Assembly (NCBI GenBank): GCA_014885115.2
Contig: WKLE02003016.1
Coordinates: 1 to 36,967, forward strand
DNA from: Asterionellopsis glacialis
Lineage: Eukaryota; Bacillariophyta; Plagiogrammaphyceae; Rhaphoneidales; Asterionellopsidaceae
Direction: 5' to 3'
Length of the DNA: 36,967 nt
Shown here in pieces: positions 29,786-36,967 of this stretch. Every line of letters begins with the position of its first letter. Position 1 is the first letter of the stretch. The position numbers and the translations under genes are program-made. The notes beneath the pieces are model-generated. The model did not search any database. It worked only from the letters and a program-made list of their open reading frames with translations, and was not told the DNA's origin.

Positions 29786-32680
29786 CTATTGAACATCTAA
29801 ACTAAGATGCGATTTCATTTCTTTCTTGTGTGCGCAAAGAAGTGTAGAAGATTTGAAGAAATAATCGCCACCGCTAATCATGATTGGCTTTATTCCGGGG
29901 ATTTTGACCTCTCCAATCGTGTTCACTGGACATGAAATATTCACATGCATTACGTGGTGATCCAGACATTTCCATTTGCACATTGCAGTTCCACGTACAG
30001 TTTCAAGCGTGAAGGATGCGTGCTTTAAATATGAACCCCTAGGAGGTGTTGGAGCGAAAAGAAGACGATCAGCACCAAAAGCATCGGATCGTACTCGAAT
30101 ACCTCCAATACTCCCAAGAATCCAAGGGAGTACACCACTCATCATAGGGTGGTTGTGTGAAAATGTTGAGTTTGAAAAATGCCAACTCTCCCACAACGTT
30201 GTTGCATTTTCTCGCAGCATATAACCATATGATGGATAATCTGTCTGCATCACAATCTTCCATGCCAAATCTGAATGATTTAAGGCTTCTAAAGTTTCGA
30301 AAAGCCATCTTATGCCAAACATACCAGTAGATATATGGTGATTGCTTTTGAGAATGACATTTACTAGGCTTGAAATAACTTTCATTTTTGCAGCTTTTGG
30401 TACCAATCTATAAAAGAGGCCCATTGCTTGGCCCGTTTGTGTTGCATGGGAGCCATTTTCGGTAAGATCACCAGTAGTGTGATTGAGAAATCTCTTCTGA
30501 AAATCATCTAATTCTCTTGCAATCCTTCTCTTCGTATTTTCTATCTCACATGGGTCACATAATTTTGTCCAGGCACGCAAATTTTGGATTAAGAAAGCCC
30601 GGCCAGTTAGTGAAACAGGAGTAGGATCAACAGCCATCCAATCTCCAAGTCCATGATCAATGGCAGAATTATTTGTTTCTAAAAGTGAGATCCATCTGCG
30701 TGTACTGCTCTGAACATTCTTAGTAGCTTTGATATTTCCTACATATTTTATGAGTCCGAGCTGAAGGATCGTAAAGTAAGATCCCCAGCCAATGGGTCCG
30801 CTCCCCCACCCAAACCCAGCACTTGAAATTCCAACAAATGGTGCAGTTTCAGTAATCCCTCCATTTGGTCGCTGTGCATCTTGCATATCGTATAGACGTT
30901 TCTCATAGAACGCTGAGCCATCGAACAATAAAAGTGATGCATCTAATGTCGCTAACGCATCACCCGTGTACCCAAACCTTTCCCTGTGAGGACAGTCACT
31001 CTGAATACCAAGCATATTGGAGGCATGTGTGTTCACGCATATATCAAAAATTTTGTTTAGCAAGGTATTCGAGCTTTTGAAGTCCGTGGTCCAAGCTATG
31101 TCTGACATGATGGGTATTACAGAAATCTTTAGATCCCAATTTTCTGGGAGTCCACTAACTTGAATATAACGAAATCCGTGCCATGTGAACTGTGATGTAA
31201 AATTAAAAGCAAAAACGTTGCGACCGTGCAGCACAATCCGCTGGTATGCCATTGAGGGCGCACATGGTGGACCACCATTTCCATGTTTGATTTGACCAGC
31301 AATCGATGTCAACGAGTTTACAGTCCCATTACTCCAGATTAATTCCCCAAAACGAAATTCAACTTCCAATGCGGATGCGTGTGCACTCATGCTGGGCCCA
31401 GCGAGTTCCAACCAAACAACAGCCGCGGTGTTCATTCCCATGTCTAGTACTCGATCACCACCTTCCAACGTGTGTTCAGAGACAGGGCGAAGCAAATGAG
31501 GACTGCGAGATCGGATTGGAGGTATAGGTTGTGGTAGGATCTTTTGGCTGAGATTTCCACCGTTACAAATAACTGGTTTCTTCCAGTCAGCCGAAACAAA
31601 GGGTGAAAATTCTGGAGTCGACCAACCATCCAAAACAGCATAACGGTCCATGTCAACAATGTTTCCAATATACAGGTCATTTCTCATTAGACCCGACGAC
31701 GTTGTACGCCAAGAAGAAATGTTAGTCGTCACTACAATAGGAGACACATTCGTATCTTCAGAATGGATAACCAAAACACATCGTACGCGAGGCCGTCCTA
31801 CAGATAGCGCTTCACGGAGATTAACACTCCCAAATAGTTTTAAGGGGAGAGGATTGTACCACCCATTACCGGCTATCATACCTAAAACTTGTCTTGTCTG
31901 TCCCAATCTTTTGACATTTTCTGTCACATCAAAAGTATTGTAATAAACACGCTCGTTGTAGCTTGCTGGCGCTGGATCCAAATAACGTTGTGCATTCACA
32001 TGGAGACCGTTCAACCATGCTTCATAATGGCCAAGACCACTCGCAAAAAGAAAGGCAGAACCGGGTATAAAGCCGACTGGAATTTCAAATTCAGTACGGA
32101 AAAGTGGGGCGGCAGAGATTCCGCTTTGTGAATCATAAAAATCACATTCAGTCACAGGATATCTACTACTACAAAGCCAACCCGCCTCGCTCCATGTCGA
32201 TTTGGAGGGGCCTACAATAAATTGATGGTAATCACTCCAGCCACAAGGAATAAGAGTGCCATTAGAAGAATTGATTGCGAACTGTGCCCTCCAGAAAAGA
32301 CGATCAAATTCTCTTATTCCCGGGATCTGACCTTCAAAGCGTTGCACATCCAAACCATTAGAACGTCCTAAAAATAGCCACCCTGAATCCCAAAGAATAT
32401 TTGATGTTTCGTTAGGACCGAAACGTTTCACTTCAACACGGCTGGCAGAGCTTTCGGGTGTCCGGGTTTGATCAGAAGACGCTTTCCAACTGAATCTGGG
32501 GGAATAGGAGCTATCAGGATCCACAGTGGCCTCAGGATTACTCAAGTGGTCAACTGTCAAAGCATACGGTTTAAGATCGCAGGTGAAATCGTGCTCGGAA
32601 TCTCTACGTGTATTGAGGACCTTTGATGAAGCTGAAATTCCAAGGACACACCATAGCAGAAAGGTGATCGAGATCATCAT
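29786..32680 (-). CDS. secreted GH78 alpha-L-rhamnosidase
   Basis: Single-exon 964-residue enzyme, ATG at 32680 (a second Met follows), with signal peptide MMISITFLLWCVLGISASS. It hydrolyses terminal alpha-L-rhamnose from glycosides or polysaccharides with inversion. Domain order fits family 78: N-terminal beta-sandwich domains (LTVDHLSNPEATVD, then LFWRAQF, a galactose-binding-like region near 170-390), the alpha/alpha barrel, and a C-terminal beta domain. The catalytic region is unusually clear. QSDCPHRERFGYTGDA near 560-575 contains the general-acid Glu, and TTLWESWHF near 827-835 contains the base Glu; SHNHPMMSGVLPWILGSIGG follows. Many Asn-X-Ser/Thr sites agree with secretion. Full-length eukaryotic GH78 genes are patchily distributed, so a bacterial origin is possible, but it now has a eukaryotic signal peptide and local codon use. 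Confidence 0.92.
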   Translation of the reverse strand: MMISITFLLWCVLGISASSKVLNTRRDSEHDFTCDLKPYALTVDHLSNPEATVDPDSSYSPRFSWKASSDQTRTPESSASRVEVKRFGPNETSNILWDSGWLFLGRSNGLDVQRFEGQIPGIREFDRLFWRAQFAINSSNGTLIPCGWSDYHQFIVGPSKSTWSEAGWLCSSRYPVTECDFYDSQSGISAAPLFRTEFEIPVGFIPGSAFLFASGLGHYEAWLNGLHVNAQRYLDPAPASYNERVYYNTFDVTENVKRLGQTRQVLGMIAGNGWYNPLPLKLFGSVNLREALSVGRPRVRCVLVIHSEDTNVSPIVVTTNISSWRTTSSGLMRNDLYIGNIVDMDRYAVLDGWSTPEFSPFVSADWKKPVICNGGNLSQKILPQPIPPIRSRSPHLLRPVSEHTLEGGDRVLDMGMNTAAVVWLELAGPSMSAHASALEVEFRFGELIWSNGTVNSLTSIAGQIKHGNGGPPCAPSMAYQRIVLHGRNVFAFNFTSQFTWHGFRYIQVSGLPENWDLKISVIPIMSDIAWTTDFKSSNTLLNKIFDICVNTHASNMLGIQSDCPHRERFGYTGDALATLDASLLLFDGSAFYEKRLYDMQDAQRPNGGITETAPFVGISSAGFGWGSGPIGWGSYFTILQLGLIKYVGNIKATKNVQSSTRRWISLLETNNSAIDHGLGDWMAVDPTPVSLTGRAFLIQNLRAWTKLCDPCEIENTKRRIARELDDFQKRFLNHTTGDLTENGSHATQTGQAMGLFYRLVPKAAKMKVISSLVNVILKSNHHISTGMFGIRWLFETLEALNHSDLAWKIVMQTDYPSYGYMLRENATTLWESWHFSNSTFSHNHPMMSGVLPWILGSIGGIRVRSDAFGADRLLFAPTPPRGSYLKHASFTLETVRGTAMCKWKCLDHHVMHVNISCPVNTIGEVKIPGIKPIMISGGDYFFKSSTLLCAHKKEMKSHLSLDVQ

Positions 32681-33556
32681 TGTAAGCTTGGAATATTGAA
32701 GAACAATTACGGTACGGATTTGTCAGATTTCATTATCTCTCATATCTTGCGCTGGATTTTGGATTTTGTGACAGGTGTGATAATATGCCCGATGTGTGTG
32801 ACTCATTCATTCACCATATCGAGTTAAGGGTATGTAAAAAGTGAACGTGTCCCGTAGATGTCGTACGGGTCTCTACGTCCTGATGGACATTCATTTTTCT
32901 AGACAAGGGAGCCGAGCATCCAGAAGAATCCGAACCGTCATACAACAACATGAAAACCTTGTCAAAATCATCATTTTGTCCTCACGATACGTAAGATAAC
33001 GACTGGAACGAAGAATGATAGTTTGATGGATATTGGAGAGGTTGTTTGGTGGGTCATGTATTGTTGTTGTTCGTGACAGGAAGGACCATACAAAAATGAG
33101 AGCACCGATTCCCGTCTGCCCAGCGAAGATTATCATCTTCTGGCCCGGTTAGTACTACGGTGGAAGACCACGTTGGAATCCCGGGTGTTGTTGTTTTACT
33201 TTTTAGACTTTGAATCTATCGACATCTACAGTAACTTAAGGTCAAACAAATATTGGCAAATAAATAACTCTAGATCAGACCTTTATTTTTTGGTCTCAAC
33301 TGCTCACAACTAGAGTAATCTAGATAACTGACGATTTTTACTAAAAAAGTCTCCTGTGAATTTTTCTGCACGGCGTTCTAGGTTAATACTCGCATTTCAT
33401 CAACAATTATCATACTGTTGTAATTTAGCAAACGAGAGCTTACATAGTGATGAAAACGTGGTTCTTGAAAAGAATAAATGATAATTAATTTTCGTCTAGC
33501 TGATATTTTTTCAATCTATAGTATAATCTGGTCTTTTTGTTATTGTCAAAAATTGT
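32681..33556. other. intergenic region between rhamnosidase and sigma factor genes
   Basis: Holds the rhamnosidase promoter and the 3' flank of the sigma gene, both genes being on the minus strand. A small inverted repeat, CCCGTA / TACGGG with a 7-base spacer, lies at about 32851-32869. No gene is seen. Confidence 0.5.
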
Positions 33557-35321
33557 TCAGAAAGACCATATCCGTTCCGGTGACAAGTTCACTTCAGGTT
33601 CTTCAAGAGGATCTACAGCATCTCCGCCAACATATTCCTTCAGCTTGTAATTCCGCTGTGGATGTCTTAGCTTGTTAAGTGCTCTAGCTTCGACCATCCG
33701 TACTCTATCACGGGAGATACCAAGTCTCTTGGATGTTTCTTCCACAGTTCGTGCTGTGCCATCCTCTAAACCAAATCGCTCGACAAGGACATCCCGTTCA
33801 CGATCAGCCAATCCACCTATGACAGTGCGTATGTCTTGTCGTAATGAATCTAGTTCTGCATCTTCTTCTGGTGTCGGTGAATCTGATGCAATTCTATCAC
33901 CGATTGTTCTTCTATCTTCTCCCTTGAAGCTACCGTTCGATACGGGAAGCTCGAGAGAAACTACATTCCGTGCAGAATCTGAGTATAATTGTAGTTTTTC
34001 TACAGTCATTTCAAGTTCATGCGCAAGTTCTGGTGCAGATGGTTCACGTCCAATTTGCTCTTCCATTTCCTTTCGAGTTTTATTTATTTTCTTTACCATG
34101 GTATGCACTGGAGAGAGAGAGAGAGAAAGAGCGAATGGCAACATTGGATTCGTTAGCAAGTAAGAAAACTATAATACCACAAAAATTGAAAAGGACGATA
34201 AACTAATTGGAAAACTCACCGTGAGCTGGTAATCGAATTACCCTCGAATAATCGGATATGGATCTTAAAATTCGTTGGCGTACCCACCAGGTAGCATATG
34301 TGCTAAAGCGGAAGCCACGTTCGGGCTCAAATCGTTCTGCGGCCTCCATGAGACCCAAATTGCCTTCTTGGATCATGTCTTGTAAAGTAAGGATTGTCCC
34401 TACACCACCACCAGCCTCTGTGGCTCGCTTTACTGTGTAGTAATGTTTCTTTGCGATGGAATGAACAAGTCCGCCATTGGCAGCTACTAATTTGGTTCTA
34501 GCTTCTTGTCCTTCAAACATAATACGACGTAGCTGTAAGACCGAAAGTCCACAAGCGGCAGCCCATTCTGCTTCTGTTGGACGGTATTCATCTACTTCGA
34601 TAACGTCATCTGCTTCTACTAAGCCTGTCATAGCTAAGTCATCACGAAGGCGTACGACAGTTCGTAGCATTCGAAGCGAATTGGTCAATTGAATTTCTTC
34701 CTCCCTTGTGAGTAGTTCTGGAAAATTCTTTTTACTTTTTGGTGATCCTTCTATTTTGCTACTACTGCTGTTTAATGATTTCGGTCTCATCATTCGTCTT
34801 GATACCTTCTTTCTACGTCGAAGCTGTTTCTGCTTACTTGTTGTAGTGGTCGACGACTTAGAGTCGTCGATATTTGATTTTGTGATTTTGTTTTTCATCT
34901 GTTGTTGTCGTTGGTTCAAAGTTGACTTTGCTGTTGTTTTCCCCCGTGGTGATTGAGCTGCTCGTGAAATGAGTTCACTGAAGGGAAACGCACCACCATC
35001 AAATGAATTATTTTCATCGATAGAACGAGCACCACTTACAGGTGTCGAAACACTAACATGCAATGCACTAGTACTACTAATTCCATTTGGCGTTCTTTGT
35101 CTTACACCAAAATTCAATTGTCTAGATTGTGTTGCTGTAGTTGAAAAGGCAAATGCAGTCTTTGATGTGCCCCCATTTTGTGTTGCTGAAGCGTCCCCAA
35201 AATCAGGTGTCAAGGTTAAAAGCAAGAAAGCAATCAAGTTTAGAAGATTAGTCACACGACAAAGTTTGTATGACGGTGAAGTTGCGGGAAACGTCAACAG
35301 TGAATTCATCCTAATTTCCAT
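33557..35321 (-). CDS. plastid RNA polymerase sigma-70 factor, two exons
   Basis: Exon 1 is 35321-34220 and exon 2 is 34107-33557; the 112-bp GT-AG intron has a (CT)n tract before its acceptor. The junction G|TG restores RLPAHVHTMVKKI, exactly where sigma-70 proteins have RLPxHxxxxxxKI, so the model is firm (550 residues). Region 2 lies at ~275-368: NGGLVHSIAKKHYY, LQDMIQEGNLGLMEAAERF, then GFRFSTYATWWVRQRILRSI for melting and -10 recognition. Region 3 follows in exon 2. Region 4 (TVEETSKRLGISRDRVRMVE) supplies -35 recognition. It directs the plastid-encoded polymerase to promoters. The N-terminus has a hydrophobic signal-like segment (LLNLIAFLLLTLTPDFGDASA) and TAFAFS, like the diatom AFAP plastid motif. 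I use ATG 35321; the longer frame upstream has no ATG. A TGACGTCA site lies 290 bp upstream. Confidence 0.92.
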
Positions 35322-35527
35322 CGTTGTGACCTTTTTGGAATGACAACAATGAAAACAGAACACAGAACAAAAAATAATCTCAAATTGGTGTCCCCAGACG
35401 CACGACACTTGTACCGCAATGTCACTGAAAGTCGACGAATTAGAACGAGAACAATCGATCAGTGCAAACACACGTCATGTCACTTTTCACCACACCCGCG
35501 TATCACTGGAAACCCTGACGAACGATC

Positions 35528-35876
35528 TCAGTAGGTTTTGTACTGAAAAGCTGCGTAGGTTGCAGGTGGCAATCTGACACTGTCTAATTTGTTTAACGCA
35601 GCGGTAATTGTGACGTCATGACATACCATGTCCACGAAAAACATACGTTGAAAAAGTGATACCATCAAATAACAGCAAAAGCATTCGTCGTTCAACGCCG
35701 CTGTGCGTATGAGAAGCGACGAGGGCTTTTCTCTCTTCTTTCTCTTCTCCCGAGACGAGACTCGCAATGGAGGAAGGAAGCGTACGACACGATCGATTAA
35801 TGAATCGTTTGTTGTTTTCGTACTCACCACATAAAGCAACTGCAACAACAATGGTTGCCGAAGAAAAAGATTTCAT
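35528..35876 (-). CDS. possible short secreted peptide, two exons
   Basis: ATG at 35876 opens a signal-peptide-like sequence (MKSFSSATIVVAVALC), and after 49 bases comes a strong donor, GTGAGT, at 35827. An acceptor AATTAG ends at 35584; joining to 35583-35528 keeps frame (G|AC) and gives a 34-residue product ending in PATYAAFQYKTY and TGA. The intron would be 243 bp. The donor and signal peptide are persuasive, but the second exon is my choice among several possible acceptors, and the gene could instead run on differently. No family is recognised. Copies of the recurrent TACCTGGTAC motif lie 310-430 bp upstream, as for other genes here. Confidence 0.35.
35611..35618. promoter_or_regulatory. 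CRE-type palindrome TGACGTCA
   Basis: A perfect 8-base cyclic-AMP-response-type element, about 290 bp upstream of the sigma-factor ATG and inside the putative intron of the short peptide gene. TGACGT is the core bound by bZIP factors, including aureochromes of stramenopiles, and is used in CO2/cAMP-responsive promoters of diatoms. The assignment to the sigma gene is by position only. Confidence 0.45.
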
Positions 35877-36967
35877 TTTCTCGAGTGTATTCTATTTCTC
35901 TCTCTAAAGAGAGGTTGATGTGTTTGTGGGGTTGTCGTTTCCGCAAGATGAGAGCAAAGATTAGATGATGATGATGTGAATCCTGGTTGGCCTATCATCA
36001 CACACTAAAAAAGCAAAAGAAGCCAAAACAGGAAGAATCTTCTTCGCAATTTTTTTGCAAGTGCGTACATGCGTGTGGTTGATGGGTGCTGCGCGTGCTT
36101 TCTAGAGTTCGAACCACGCAATGACGCACTAACAACAGACCTCCCTGCATACAATCGCATCGATCGGCTGCCGCAGCGCATCTGTACCTGGTACGTTACC
36201 AGTCGACTCGATTAGTCTAGTTTGACCAAAACCTTGTTCCCTAAAAAGGACAGTAGGGCATGCTGTACCCAGGGTAACAGTTAGAGAACCGTACCGTACC
36301 TGGTACCTGTGTATGTAACAAATCGTATGGTACCTGGGTACCGTAGGTCCTACATACTATCACTATCCCTGGTACCCCCAAGTATGATGGATGGATTATC
36401 GAAGCTACCTATGGTCCTACATCCTACCTGTATCTCAGTAAAACTTGATTACTATGAAATCTGCAAGCGTGTCCTGTGGGCTCTTGACGACTTGAATTTG
36501 CTCCCACAAATTGGTCATCATCATTCTGCGGTCATCTGGAATGCAAAGGTTCTGTAAAAATATTGCTCTTTGCGAGTGAGGACATCACTTTCGCAACAAC
36601 ATTCAACACATTCGCCATATTCTGGATAGTTTTGGTAGCGCAAAATAGTCGTGCGGGTCATCAACATGCATACTGCTCGTACGTGTTCTTGCGCTCCTTT
36701 AGATATTTCTCCTTGGCAGGGTCATTGAATTTTTTCACAGGTGTTTGTAATCCTCAGGTTGCCTTTGCCTGATAGTCACGCTTACTAACTGCATGACACA
36801 ATGTGACAAGCCACAACACATTCGTGCTTTTCATCTTTATCACAAACATCATGTGATTTATAAAATCATATTAATGTTGGCAAGTGAAGAACAATCTTCA
36901 ATTGTAAGAGAGCTAGGCGAAGAAGACAATTGAGTTTAAGAATTATGACACGCAAGACAGCCAGCAC
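35877..36967. other. right-end intergenic region with clustered palindromes
   Basis: No complete gene is seen. 36180-36380 is dense in GGTACC-type palindromes. The plus frames 36309-36557 and 36563-36772 lack domains. On the minus strand a short hydrophilic reading (VKKFNDPAKEKYLKERKNTY, stop at 36663-36661) looks coding-like and could be the last exon of a gene whose remainder is not identified; I give it low weight. Confidence 0.4.
36185..36380. promoter_or_regulatory. cluster of TACCTGGTAC-type palindromes
   Basis: Exact TACCTGGTAC at 36185-36194 and 36297-36306, plus GGTACCTGGGTACC near 36330 and CTGGTACCCC near 36369. They lie upstream of the minus-strand short peptide candidate. This is the densest occurrence of the motif family in the window. 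Confidence 0.5.

Noticed and set aside
36100..36120. GGTTCGAA-type string resembling a tRNA B box on the minus strand
   Set aside because: The flanking bases cannot form a T-arm or an acceptor stem, and no A box lies at the right distance.
36661..36740. Short minus-strand coding-like segment ending in a stop
   Set aside because: Only about 25 codons are convincing; a stop lies just upstream, and no acceptor with a matching exon could be placed.

Overview
The window looks like nuclear DNA of a diatom or a close stramenopile alga. The grounds are short GT-AG introns (100-168 bp) with U/C-rich acceptors, apparent bipartite plastid-targeting presequences (on a sigma-70 factor and on a methyltransferase-like protein), a head-to-head H2A/H2B pair, a plant-type wax synthase and secreted repeat proteins with a basic Gly/Lys tail. 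No bacterial-style operon is present. I do not commit to a genus.

Layout. 0.5-2.1 kb: a secreted protein that I read as a degenerate RHD3/Sey1-type GTPase. 4.4-9.0 kb: a 1516-residue secreted protein made of an N-terminal beta-rich domain, eleven regular HYR-like repeats, divergent repeats and a Lys/Gly/Arg/Ser tail. 9.0-15.9 kb: no convincing gene. From about 9.96 kb this is an AT-rich block almost without CpG, which I interpret as an old heavily methylated segment. 15.9-17.7 kb (minus): amino-acid/auxin permease family transporter. 18.7-20.3 kb (minus): four-exon wax-synthase-like MBOAT acyltransferase. 21.1-22.5 kb (plus): two-exon methyltransferase-16-like protein with a probable plastid presequence. 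23.2-24.7 kb: divergent H2A and H2B, each followed by the same canonical histone mRNA stem-loop, an ACCCA cleavage context and a CAAAGACA downstream element. 26.0-27.1 kb (minus): a phospholipase-C-like fragment joined to a beta/gamma-crystallin-like domain, 5' end unresolved. 28.3-29.5 kb (plus): two-exon membrane-anchored sulfotransferase. 29.8-32.7 kb (minus): secreted GH78 alpha-L-rhamnosidase, convergent with the sulfotransferase. 33.6-35.3 kb (minus): two-exon plastid sigma-70 factor. 35.5-35.9 kb (minus): a possible two-exon short secreted peptide.

How the genes fit together. This is a set of largely independent eukaryotic genes rather than a pathway cluster. Three links are plausible. 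The histone pair shares one bidirectional promoter and one mRNA 3'-processing signal. The sulfotransferase and the rhamnosidase could both act on sulfated, rhamnose-containing polysaccharide. A palindromic element, TACCTGGTAC, recurs in the 5' flanks of several unrelated genes. The strongest signals not explained by gene calls are the CpG desert, the histone 3' elements and this recurrent promoter motif.
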